From assembly GCF_001411555.2 (NCBI RefSeq), contig NC_049912.1, forward strand, positions 31,101,514 to 31,165,513: a stretch of 64,000 bases of DNA. The letters are read 5' to 3'. This document shows, one piece after another, positions 12,540-24,305 of this stretch. The stretch is from Juglans regia (lineage: Eukaryota > Streptophyta > Magnoliopsida > Fagales > Juglandaceae). The translations under genes were made by a program, and so were the position numbers. The notes beneath the pieces are model-generated. The model did no database searches. It was not told where the DNA came from and saw nothing but the letters and a program-made list of their open reading frames with translations. Position 1 is the stretch's first letter; each line of letters starts with the position of its first letter.

Positions 12540-14430
12540 CATCCAAACACTTCACATAACCTCCCAACAAAGAAAGCCCAATCCGAAAAATAATACACAA
12601 TACAAAATACAAAATACAAAACACTTTAATACAAAATACACAACATCTTTTACAATAATAAAATAATATAATGAAAGCGATCATTAATAATAAAAAAATG
12701 AAATTAAAAAGCCAATAATAATATAAAATATTATTAGAAAATTGAAGAAAATACCTTAACACAAAATGCACAACAACTTTTGCAATAGTAAAATAAAATA
12801 ATGAAAACTATCATAATAATAAAATAAAAATTTAAAATTAAATAATAATATAAAATACTATTAGAAAATTAAAATTTATATCGCATATTATTGGAATCCA
12901 GAAGGCCCAATCTGAAAAATGAAAATAATATATAAGAAAACACATTAACACAAAATACACAATAGCTTTTGCAATAATAAAATAAAATAATAAAGGCAAA
13001 AAATTTGAAATTAAAGAGGCAATAATAATATAAAATATTATTAGAAAACTAAAGTTTATCTAATATATTAAGAAAACACCTCAATACAGAATACACAATA
13101 ACTTTTGTAATAGTAAAATAAAATAATAAAAATTATAATAATAATAATAATAATAATAATATGAAATTAAAGAGCCAATAATAATATAAAATATTATTAG
13201 AAAATGAAAGTTTATCTAATATATTATTGTGACGCAGGATGCCGAATCTGAAAAATGAAAATAATATATAAAAAAACACATTAACACAAAATACACAACA
13301 ACTTTTGTATTAGTAAAATAAAATAATGAAGACGATCACAATAATAATAACAAAATGAAATTGAAGAGCCAATACACAAAATGAACAACAACTTTTGTAA
13401 TAGTAAAATAAAATAATGAAAACTATCATAATAATAAAATAAAAAATTAAAATTAAATAATAATATAAAATACTATTAGAAAATTGAAATTTATATCGTA
13501 TATTATTGTGATCCAGAAGGCCCAATCTGAAAAATGAAAATAATATATAAAAAAACACATTAACACAAAATACACAATAGCTTTTGCAATAATAAAATAA
13601 AATAATAAAGGCAAAAAATTTGAAATTAAATAGGCAATAATAATATAAATTTTTATTAGAAAACTAAAGTTTATCTAATATATTAAGAAAACACCTCAAT
13701 ACAGAATACACAATAACTTTTGTAATCGTAAAATAAAATAATGAAAATTATCATAATAATAATAATAATAATATAAAATTAAAGAGCTAATAATAATATA
13801 AAATATTATTAGGAAATGAAAGTTTATCTAATATATTATTGTTACGCAGGAGGCCGAATCTGAAAAATGAAAATAATATATAAGAAAACACCTTAACATA
13901 AAATACACAACAACTTTTGTATCAGTAAAATAAAATAATGAAGACGATCATATTAATAAAAAAAAAATTGAACTTGAAGAGCCAATACACAAAATGCACA
14001 ACAACTTTTGCAATAGTAAAATAAAATAATGAAAACTATCATAATAATAAAATAAAAAATTAAAATTAAATAATAATATAAAATATTATTAGAAAATTGA
14101 AATTTATATCGTATATTATTGTGATCCAGAAGGCCCAATCTGAAAAATGAAAATAATATATAAAAAAACACATTAACACAAAATACACAATAGCTTTTGC
14201 AATAATAAAATAAAATAATAAAGGCAAAAAATTTGAAATTAAATAGGCAATAATAATATAAAATTTTATTAGAAAACTAAAGTTTATCTAATATATTAAG
14301 AAAACACCTCAATACAGAATACACAATAACTTTTGTAATAATAAAATAAAATAATGAAAATTATCATAATAGTAATAATATAAAATTAAAGAGCCAATAA
14401 TAATATAAAATATTATTAGAAAATGAAAGT
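12540..14430. repeat. AT-rich tandem array, ~612 bp higher-order unit
   Basis: Anchor GGCCCAATCTGAAAAATGA occurs at 12904, 13519 and 14132, and the diverged anchor GCCGAATCTGAAAAATGA at 13241 and 13853. The array is therefore built from ~300 bp subunits of two types alternating in a ~612-615 bp higher-order repeat, with a degenerate first unit near 12576. Open frames on the minus strand here (for example 13310-13558 and 13953-14171) are repeat artefacts, shown by their near-identical translations. Confidence 0.9.
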
Positions 14431-15273
14431 TTTGGTAGACCCCAATCGACTCAACCAACAGTAACACAAGAATTTCAACGTCGTCTCTATTGACTATGTT
14501 ATAAATATGTGTTGGACTATGTTATATTTTGAACTAATGTTTTTGTTGGGTTTGTATTAAACTTATCGCAAGTAATTTTGCTAAAACTATCAATGTTATA
14601 AATATGTGTTGGAGTATGTTATATTTTAAACTAATGTTTTTATCTTCTAATCTATGCAAGCATGTAATTATTATACTCTACTTAACTATCATTACCCTTA
14701 AATATTTGTTAGTTTTCACATTTTTTCCTATATGTCTTAATTTATTGATTGAAATAATTGTTTTTTATAGAATATATATTATTTTTTTAAAATAATTATT
14801 TCACCCAACTAGGCAAACGTGCTTTGCACGTTATTTTGACCTAGTTATATAATAAATGGCTGTCGAGTAACTACAGTAATCTACAATAATTTTGACACTT
14901 TTTGAAAGAATTGTTATTGTTAAATACTTTTGTAAAAATATTTTTTATAAAGCTATTTTATTCTTTTCGGGGCACGTAGTATTTTTTTTTTTCTCGACAA
15001 GTATTTATAGATAAATTAAAGGATATAAGATACAAGTTCAATAAATTGAAAATCTCCTACAATCTTTTTAAAATTAATACACATTACAACACAAAAATAA
15101 AAATATAAAAATGGTGATCGAAGTTAAAAAATTGACTCACATCCAATTTTACAAAAGAAGATCGCTTGATGACGATTTTTATATAATATGATAAATAAAC
15201 TATTAAACTGCAATTAGAAGCTACATGTTTGTGTATTTATCCTTACTAATAAAAACAGGTAACATTTTACTAG

Positions 15274-15279
<6 letters not shown>

Positions 15280-15319
<40 letters not shown>
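15280..15319. repeat. (AT)n microsatellite
   Basis: About 20 consecutive AT units. Confidence 0.95.
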
Positions 15320-15320
<1 letters not shown>

Positions 15321-15525
15321 CAAGAGATTAGATTAATAAAAAGGTTTGTTAAAGAAGCGCGTACAAGACAAATTAAGGCATTTCAATTCCATCTATCAAC
15401 CTCGGTTTCTGCCCTCTTTATGAAGACGAGAATATAGAGAGCGGCCGGATGGATCCTCCTTTGTTTCTTTCAGGGCTCGAGGATAATACTTCCAAAAGAA
15501 AGGTGGTTTGGATTCCATTATTAGT

Positions 15526-15737
15526 GCTGGTTTGGTTATGCACTTAAAAAGGTGAGATAAGATAAAATATTTTGTTAAAAATTAAATAAAATATTACTAT
15601 AATATAAGTTTTTAATATAAGTTTTATTTTAAAATTTAAAAAAATTAAATTATTTATTATATTTTATGTAAAAATTTATAATGATTATATTAAATCAGAT
15701 GACATCAGATAGTATGATTTTTAGTAACCAAACCAGC
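15526..15737. repeat. 212 bp AT-rich TIR element (recurrent family)
   Basis: Perfect 13 bp terminal inverted repeats, GCTGGTTTGGTTA (15526-15538) and TAACCAAACCAGC (15725-15737). The interior pattern GATAAGATAAAATATTTTGTTAAA...TATTTTATGTAAAAATTT is shared with copies near 5080-5270, 29400-29610, 42563-42772, 45829-46040 and 47710-47910. Confidence 0.8.
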
Positions 15738-16146
15738 CTCTGTCAAATATTAATTGCCTCTTTTAGTTATCTTCATCTTTCTTCTTTAATTTCTCCCTTA
15801 CGTCTGAGTCAATATTGGATCATTTTTTTTTTTTTCAAGTGCATGTTTATTCCATTGGTAAATCCTATGTTTGGGGGGGAAGCTTTTTCCACTAACGTTT
15901 CACAGACTCCCCAAGTAATGGGAAATATTAGTAGAAGAGAAACTTGAAAGACAATTATTTTATCATAATCTGGGCGACATACAATTTTATTATAGTTTGT
16001 TTTGGTTGTCACTTTATTGCCATGCTACAACACTGGTGCCGCCATTATTTACCATTCTACCTTGCCTTGGAAAAGGAGAAATGAAAAATAGTATTACACA
16101 AAAAAGAGATCCCAAATAACAAAAAGCAGCAGCAGTAGTAGTTAAC

Positions 16147-19100
16147 TTATAAGGGACCTTCAGCATCAACTGTAAACGTTGGAGAATCATCCAAATTCTG
16201 GCAAGTTCCATCAGCTGCACAGATTTGAACAATGAATTTGAGGCTAGAAGTTTCAGAAGGAACTACAAGATCAGAAACATAAAAGGCTTCCACATGTGCC
16301 GTTCCAAGATACTCCGCCACCTCTTCTACCTGTTTTGTTACATTCTTGACATAGATATTGTAGTTCGAGAATGCTGTACTAGTTCCATGTTTCAGTTTCC
16401 AAACGATTTTTATACTAAGGGTCTTTGAACCCCGAGAACCAGAAGCCCATTTTATAAATTGACCGTCAACAAGCCACGAGGAAGAAGCCAGAAAATCTAA
16501 CTTCTTTTCGTGAGAAGTTCTAATGGTGAGATGACCTAGCTCAGCAAAATACTTTACTGAACTGCAAGCACTAGATTCATGCTTTGACCTGTAGCACACA
16601 GCATGGATTTCTGTCAACATGTCTCCGCTTTCAAGTGCAATGCTACCCTCCTGTAAGACCCATCCAAAGGAATTTCCTGGCTTTTCAAGCCGGTGTGTTG
16701 GAATTACTTTACTGAATTTGCTTGAGAATTGGTTAAAATCCCCGGATGTGAGAAGTATAGATGTGCTTTCATTCATTGTAGAGGAGAAATGAAGAGAGAG
16801 TCCCAATTGAGAGTCGCCCTCTGATCTCACCTGCATCCATTATGTAGGTTAGAGTTGAACTATATGCAAATAGAAAAGCAGATGGAATATAAATCTGTGA
16901 TCCGTTTGGTATTACTCTTTTTGGTGGCACACATGCAAGATGCTGTAAAATTTATATTATGCAGGCAGACATTCAATACGGTCAAGAGTTGGATTAGTCT
17001 GTCGTTATCAAAAGCTCTCCACAAGCCAAAGAAACAAATCAAATCACTCATAATCATTAAGTTCTCATCAGATTGCTTAGCAATTTGAATATACATAAGA
17101 GAGCTTACAGAGTATGTACAGAAGATAGGCAAATTCTCCAAGGGAATTTCTCCAAGAAAAAGTCTTTTTTCAAGAAAAGCATTGTCTCCAAGCGTTCCTT
17201 TAAATGTGATGTTTCCTCCTCCACTATGAGACGCTTCTGTCAAACTACCACTCGAAAACTATATATGTTACTTAAAGGTAGAAAACCTGGTAGTCAGTGG
17301 CAGACCCACAAAGCCCCCCAAATTTAAAAAAAAAAAATTCAAAAACATCCCCTAGATTTTATTCAAAATTCTATAAATATAGAAAATGGCCCCTCTCAAA
17401 AAATTTATAATCCCCATATGCTCTTTAAAGTTTTTTAAAATTTCAATATACCTAGAAATGCCTCTCTCCACCTTTTTTCCTATAGTCCCAAAATCTTGTA
17501 TAATTTCTATATATTTTCTATTTTCAAGGATGCGGCCTTACCAAAATTAAATTAAAACTAAGTTTACGAGAAAATAAATAATAAACTTATTAATATGGAT
17601 CCCAAAGTTTTTTGTTATATTTACTTATCAAAAAAAGAAAAAAAATTTGTTATACAATATTGTGCTTCTTAATATGGAATCCAAAGTGAAAATACAAGAA
17701 AAAATCATTTAAGGTTTATGATCTATATGTAAATAGTTGAGAGGTTTTATCCTCTAGACTTCATTGAGCAAGAAAAAATTTATTTGAAATCTCAATTATA
17801 GCATTATATGTATAATGTGACACAAAAATATCTAGATTTTACATTAAACTTGATAAACTAGCTTACATACTAGAATGAAAGATAACCTTCTAAAAGATCA
17901 CTTGATAGTTTCTATGAAGAAAATAAATGCTAAATATTGTATTACAAAAATAATAATGGATGAATATTATTCTATGAAACATTATCGTTAGAAATCTGAA
18001 ACATATATTAAGTTTTTTTTTAGAATTTTATTTCTGTATATGTAGCAAATTATCGAGATCTAATTTTATATATAGTTATATTTTTATGATAATTTAATCT
18101 CTTTTTATTTTACATAAATGTGTCACACGGTAGAAAAGTTACCCCTCCAAAAAATTGCTAGTTCCACCACTACTGGTGGTACTTAATTAAAGCCAGTCGG
18201 CTTACGAAAGGGAAAAAGAATAGACCCAGATGGATTTTGAGGTGGAATGCACCATAGAATTCATGTTTATGGACCAGATACTAAAAGCTTCTGAGTGCAG
18301 CCCGTATAGTATTTAGAAAAATTCTACTCATCATCCTCACACCACACACCACATAATTTTTTATTTTTTTCTCCTACCAAATGTTTGGTGTATGGATGAT
18401 GAGTAGAAGAACTCAATTAGTTTAGGAAGAATAAAACCAAAAAATATTTAAAAAAGTAAAAATAAATGTTATGACATGTGAAGATGATGAGTAGCAAAAC
18501 TCATAGTATTTATATCAGTTCTTGAGCTAATGAATTGATCTTCTAGACTATTGAGTCATGCTAGCATGAGACTTGTCATCCTTTTCTCTGGAAATAACAG
18601 GGATGGAAGACCACCACTTCTTTTACAATGAAAAAAACAACAGAAGATACATATGAAGATCATAACTCACTCAACAAGTGTTTGAATGATGCCTGGAGAA
18701 GGGTTATCAGCAAACTCAACGAAAGGCTGTCACATGAACAAGAGTCGGAACAATCAAAAAAATGTTCATATGCCTAACATCAATAGAAAGTGATGACAAG
18801 TTCAATTAATAGCAGGACTTTGACGTCATTGAATTCATAATAGATTAGCCAATCATTTCATTTAATCATATCTTTCTACCCCATAACCAGTAAAAGAGGA
18901 AAGTATATGAATATGATAGAAACTGCTTTGGGTCTGTTGATCTAGTTTGATCATTTTCTGTTTGAATTTGAATGATATACTTGTCTCACTGTCCAGTGAT
19001 AATTACCCTTGTATGATTCCCCTTCAACAGCATTCAAAGCTCGCCTCTTAATGGCTAAAACAAACACGACTGTTAAAGTTTGATGTTTACCACAGGTCCA

Positions 19101-22100
19101 CAAGTCATCAATAATGTAGAACTATTTAGAAAGCTAACATAGAGCATTGGCCAACACATCTATTGGGTGATACCTGGAAACCCTGGCATGAAATGTTACA
19201 CCAAGGGTCATCTGATACTTTTGTTCCATCAATTGAAAAATGATAACCACGCCCCTGAAAAAAAAAAACCCTTGGTTTTAGAAGACTCTCCATCTTGGGT
19301 TGCAGACATTTGTATGGATTTATACCTCTAAAAGAATCAAACAAAGATGAGCGCAAAAGATAAGATAACAGAGGTGAGCAAACTCAAATTGGCTGTGTTA
19401 GGGAGATATTCTTATCCAAAATAAATGGGATAAAGAAACCTGAAGATGGGCAAAATATCCATCTTTGCTGAACAGGTTGGGTAGAGCAAGGGGAAGAGTT
19501 GTATGGTCGAGGGTTTTTAAAAAGGGTTGTAGAAAGGAGCTGAATTAGATCAGATTAGATAACCTATCATAGAATAGGTATCATTATTATTGTCTGTAGC
19601 ATTATTATATTCTTATACTCCATGATCTAACATCATCAAGAAAACAGGGAAAGAACCGAATTTTCTTAAGAGGTTATAACTTACTCATAGAACAGTTTAT
19701 CTGAGAAGTTGAGATGAACATATGGAGCATTGTTCTCTATTGATTTCTACATATATATATATATATATATTTTTTTTCTTTTAGCAGATTTTCAATTGTG
19801 ATGTCACAGTAGGAACTCTCATAGGAATTGCCGTTTAGAAAATCATTGATAAAATTGAGATTGTTGCAACCTGATCAAAATTAGTGTAGAAAGGCAGCAG
19901 TTTAGGATAATTCCGCAGTATTCCCCATGATTTCTCAACAAGGGCCCACCAACTGCAAAGTGAAAATCACATGTTAATGAATATTGTCAAACAATTGAGG
20001 ACTGACAGGATACAAAATCTCTTATGAAGCAGAAATATTAAATGAATAAGACACATGTTATAAGAAATATGGCCATTCTGGATGATTAGGTAACTATAGT
20101 GCTAAAAATAGAAGGTGATGCTTGTAGTATTGGAGTACACCGAATCAGGATAGGAGTAACAGAGCATCATTAAACAACTTCAAGAAACCTAAAATGCTTT
20201 TCACCTCAAAGAAAATAGATTATGAAAGTCCGGTTGAAAATAATGGGACTGATTGGTAATAAATGCAAGTAAGACTTCCATAAAGAGCATGGATTCTTTT
20301 ACAATGCAATGAGATTAATGGTAGTACACACTTACAAAAAACCACATGCATACCAGCATTGATTTACCTTCAAAGATAACAGGGAATACAAAATATGTAT
20401 GGCCCCATTGTAGCATTAAGTTAGGGAGAATGAATCATGTTTTATCACCCACAGGATAACCAAATGAGTTTCACAAAGAATTCATGAGGTGCACATTGAA
20501 AACTCCATTACAGAATTAACATAATTCGATTAGGAAAATTTAGAACCTGAGAAATCGTCCACAAATAAAATCTCAGGAAAAACCTATCAACATACTTAAA
20601 ACTGCAGAATGGCCTATTCGCTCTATTGGAAACAAAATCTATTCTATTATGGGGAGCTCTGCAATGAAAAATAATTGCAATTACTGATTTTGCGCGGACT
20701 GAAAATTAGGTGGTTGCTTCGTCTCATAAACCCATCCAGGAGCAAATATGGCAGCTGACACATCGTTCTTCTTTAGCACATCAAGGGCAACGTTTGTCTG
20801 ATGCAGATAAAGTTAATCAATAGGACCACAAAAGACCAACCCCCTAAAAAATATAGATTCACGCATCTCATATGATCAATATTAGTCATACATTCCATTG
20901 CCCACCACCGTAAGTGCTCCTTCCAAATACATCAATCCCCATGTACACATCAAACTTTCTATCACCAGCAATAGCAGCTGAAAGACTTGGATAGTTTTCC
21001 TGCATGTTACAGAACGGTTTTTTCTTTCTTCTTCTTGATAATAATGTAATATTGAGATAAAATTTGGACGTGGTAGAAAGGAGAGAAAGCGATACCTTCC
21101 AAGTATAGTTTACAAATATTCCATCACAAATATCAAAGAAAGGTTTATTCTTTTCATTCAGTTGATCTTGCCAACGAAGATCACCATGAATTGTAACACT
21201 ATCATACCTGTGTAACCAACAATAATCAATCAACTATAAGTTTGGATATGATTTCACTATATTGAGAAAAGACAATTGACTAAGAACATGATATATCCTA
21301 ACACTCACCATATCACTAAAGAACCTGGCACTAACGAATGCATAGTCTCGTTTAGATGGCTGACAAATTCTTTCAGAATAGGGATTTGCTCAATATCCAA
21401 TTTGACCTCAATATTAATCTGCAAGTACTTACACTCTTCTTTATTTGCTCGTACCATTTAACATGTGTAACATCAGCATGTCAATCTAATTAAAAAAAAT
21501 GCCAATTTCTGTAATGAACTTATATTACTCTCTTAGAAAAGTGAGTGAAATAAATGACACCCACAATACACAAACAGCATTGGTCCTTCTATCTGAACAA
21601 AAAATTGAGTTTGCAAGCTGCATTGATACAAAGAGTTAATTTTTCCTTCGTTTTTTTTTTTTTTTTTAATTTCCAACCCTATGAAAGAGAGATTAAGATG
21701 ACAAATAAAGGCAAAGGAACTGAGTCTTTTTATTCTTTAAGAATAGGAAAATGTTAAATGTACTTAAAAAAAAACTTCCAAAAAATTTATTTCTGCACAT
21801 ATCAATTATTGATACGCTGAAAATCATGAGATTTTAAATTCAAAATTTGAATTTAAAAAGAAAACTAACAAAATGAGTCTTGCAAGTAAAACTATAAGTA
21901 CATATAACATTACTCTTAAGAATAATGTATGCATACATGTGATCATAATAGGTTCAATTGAAAAAATCTAAACTCAAATAGGATAACTACCCAACGGCTT
22001 TGGCTTTTGGGTTGTTGTAACCGCCAAAGCTTTTACTTTGTAAATGTATTCCTCAGCCACAAGATAGGGTTTTAATAAAAAGAAATGCTTTAACTATAAA

Positions 22101-23345
22101 GAGATTCCAAAAAAGTAAACCAACAAAATGATGTGACTTGATGTGGTACGTTAGATTGTAAAGTTATTTTTATTGTAAAGTAGATTCAACATAACGTATC
22201 AAGGCACGTCAGTTTGTAGGTTTACTTTTATGAAATCTTTTTGTGGTTGTAGCACTCATCTTTAATAAAATTGGGTATAATCCTCTTTTCTAAAAGAAAT
22301 TAAAAAAAATATGCATGATTTGGATATATACCAGCCATCCATCAAATCCCAAAGAATCAGCAAGCTCTGCCAGGCGCTCGGCATACAAATGGGCAGATTC
22401 CTTTGTTGAGAGCAATCTATCACAAATAACCCTCCCTTCATCCCATTCTGCCATGAATGTCCCCAGTACCTTTGATTTCATACGCAAAACACAGATCATA
22501 AATAACATATCCTTTATTGATTCGTCCAAGCCCGCACTTGACTTGACAATATAAATCATGACCCACGAGTAGTAATAACTACTGTAATCAAGCACTTGTC
22601 AATGTTAACAGAAGCAGTAAACGACGAAGAACCACATGCCGTTCTTATATAGAAACACAAATTTTGAAAAATAATTGCTCAATTCCAAACCAATTCCTCT
22701 ACCCAAAGCAACCCGCATTAGAACTCGTTTCGATCAAGAGTATCGCCTTTCTACCTCGACCTCATATAGTTCAAGTACGTGCGCAGGCGCGCACACACTC
22801 AAAACCCAGAAACATTGTCAGCAACTAACCGAGGAAAACTGATATACCTTAACGCCGTGCCGGTGAGCCGAATTGATCCAACACGGCGGAGGAAGCGCAA
22901 CGAGACTATGCGAAAAGTAAACGAAAACATCGATCAAATACCAATGCCATATCGCATATGCCTCGGGATTGGTACCTCCCTGGACCCATTTATCATCCCC
23001 ATAACCTCCTTTCATGTCATGGCACACGAGCAATCTACGCCTATTGGGCAATGAAGAAGAAGAGCCAGATTGGAGAGCAACCGAAGCTTTGTTAAAAGGG
23101 TAGTGAAAGGAGTTGAAGTAGGACTGGGACTCGAGGTCTTCAAGGGTTTTGATTGGGTAAGATATTGGCACGGACGGCTCCATTGGATCAAATGGTGGAG
23201 GAGGTCGGGATGCAGATGAGGATTGGAGCTCGGGTTCAGAGTTGGGTTGGGACATTGCGAGCATATGGAATATCTTGCGGATCGGTCTGAGGAGGTTTTT
23301 GAGGGTTCGGCGATTAAGATAGGCGCGGAGACGAAGAAGAGGCAT
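16147..23345 (-). CDS. ENGASE1: Cytosolic endo-beta-N-acetylglucosaminidase (GH85)
   Basis: Cleaves the GlcNAc-GlcNAc core of free N-glycans and misfolded-glycoprotein glycans in the cytosol. Eleven exons: 22848-23345, 22332-22469, 21309-21418, 21096-21207, 20892-20999, 20685-20797, 19871-19952, 19174-19254, 18671-18726, 17109-17244 and 16147-16830, summing to 2118 bp (705 aa; Arabidopsis ENGase85A is of similar size). The chosen ATG (23343-23345, MPLLRLRAYL) matches the family N-terminus; the open frame continues upstream without support. Exon 1 carries DPMEPSVPISYPIKTLEDL and LVCHDMKGGY; exons 2-3 encode GFDGWL|INIEVKLD. The catalytic N-x-E pair of GH85 (N214, E216) is intact just after that junction. 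DGIFVNYTWK, VYMGIDVFGR and IFAPGWVYET follow. The last exon is the C-terminal beta-sandwich region. There is no signal peptide, as expected for the plant cytosolic enzyme. Intron 9 (17245-18670) holds two transposon-derived insertions. Confidence 0.95.
17285..18185. repeat. Degraded transposon-like insertion in ENGase intron 9
   Basis: The left edge reads AGTGGCAGACCCACAAAGCC. The right edge, reverse-complemented, reads AGTGGTGGAACTAGC followed by a G-rich run, mirroring the C-rich run on the left. The pattern of imperfect inverted ends plus a long AT-rich interior suggests an old TIR transposon of about 0.9 kb. No coding sequence is left. The class is uncertain. Confidence 0.45.
18316..18502. 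repeat. Mutator-like MITE in ENGase intron 9
   Basis: Flanked by the repeated ATAGTATTTA (18306-18315 and 18503-18512), that is 9 bp plus one chance match. Ends are GAAAAATTCTACTCATCATC and, reverse-complemented, GAGTTTTGCTACTCATCATC. 187 bp, non-coding; same family as 4829-5061. Confidence 0.75.
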
Positions 23346-24305
23346 AGAGGGAAGGAGAATTATAGAAGTTGGCACGAAGGTGAAGAAAAGTCGGCCTTTG
23401 CTTGGAAAGCGAGTGTTTTTTGACTGAAAAATTCTAGATAAGCTTAGAACGACTCTTTTTGTTTTACTTTTCGTCGAGTCTTTTCTTGGGCCTTGGTCCT
23501 TGGAACATTGCACTCTAGTTGTGAGGACGAAGGCGAAGATCAAGAATAGTCTTTTGTTGTATTTACAATACTCTCGAGTCTATTTTAGGCGTGAGGACTG
23601 AGATGTCTTTCTCTTTTTGTGTCAATACACCGCCTATTATAAAATTCATTACAATTGTAATATCAAAAATTTTTCAATAAATGTGTCAAGTGCGTTAAAA
23701 AAAAAAAAACATAATAAAAATGGATTTTTGTCATATTAACTTTGTTCGAAACGTGAGTTGAAATTGGGATGAACTCCATTTTTTATTCTACTGCCTCAAA
23801 TTTAGAAAATAAAATGTGTACTGTTCATTATGATATCAGCTCGTGTGTATATATGTACCTTTGTTTTATCCGTGCGAGTATCATTACTCCTTATTACCCT
23901 ATAATTCTCGATTCATGCTACAGTCTCCACGTCCGATTAAACAAGACCAAAGATACTTAAAAGCATGACATCTAAGCAAAAAAAAAAAAACATAAAAAGG
24001 GAAAGGGTTGATTTGATAGTGAGAGAGAGGGTGCAAAATTCAGTGACGAGATCTCATAACCGGTGTCAACACTCCTGGACAGCCTCCAGCTCTGAATGCC
24101 AGAAGTAAACCCGAGTTAAAAAAGCTCCTTCCATCGTCTGCAATGTTTTTCCCATACCTGTTGCATCGGTTAACCTTCACAATAAGCTTTAGATGTCGTT
24201 CCTCCTCCATCCATGGCTTTAACAACTGTTTCGACACTGAAACCTACTTTCCTCGAGGCCTAGCCGACTCTTTTCATACCTGAACAGGAACAATCATCAC
24301 GCACT

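Larger units (their letters stand above)
8768..14844 (+). mobile_element. Non-autonomous Helitron, ~6.1 kb
   Basis: The 5' end reads TCTCTATTATATAAGAG directly after an A (8767). The 3' end is CTAG (14841-14844) directly followed by T, matching Helitron insertion between A and T. Eight bases before CTAG lies a perfect 7 bp stem hairpin, AACGTGC-TTT-GCACGTT (14816-14832), the standard Helitron terminator hairpin. There are no terminal inverted repeats or target duplication. I see no RepHel (Rep/helicase) coding sequence, so it would depend on an autonomous relative. The interior holds several tandem duplications, a duplicated GC-rich exon-like segment near 12.0-12.5 kb and an AT-rich ~612 bp tandem array near the 3' end. 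Confidence 0.82.
14845..16146. other. Intergenic region and ENGase 3' flank
   Basis: Contains an (AT)n tract (15280-15319) and a TIR element at 15526-15737. The last part (about 15950-16146) is likely the 3' UTR of the minus-strand ENGase gene. No other gene is seen; the open frame at 15681-15947 is not recognisable. Confidence 0.5.

Noticed and set aside
12271..12771. 166-codon minus-strand frame in the Helitron
   Set aside because: It runs from the AT-rich tandem array into the duplicated leader segment; the Phe/Tyr/Leu-rich start is repeat-derived.
13310..14171. Two similar minus-strand frames beginning MFFYILFSFF
   Set aside because: They are copies of the same tandem repeat unit and not genes.
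24040..24237. 65-codon minus frame just below the RH18 stop
   Set aside because: Falls in the likely 3' UTR of RH18 and does not extend its frame; the TGA at 24306-24308 ends the family-typical C-terminus.
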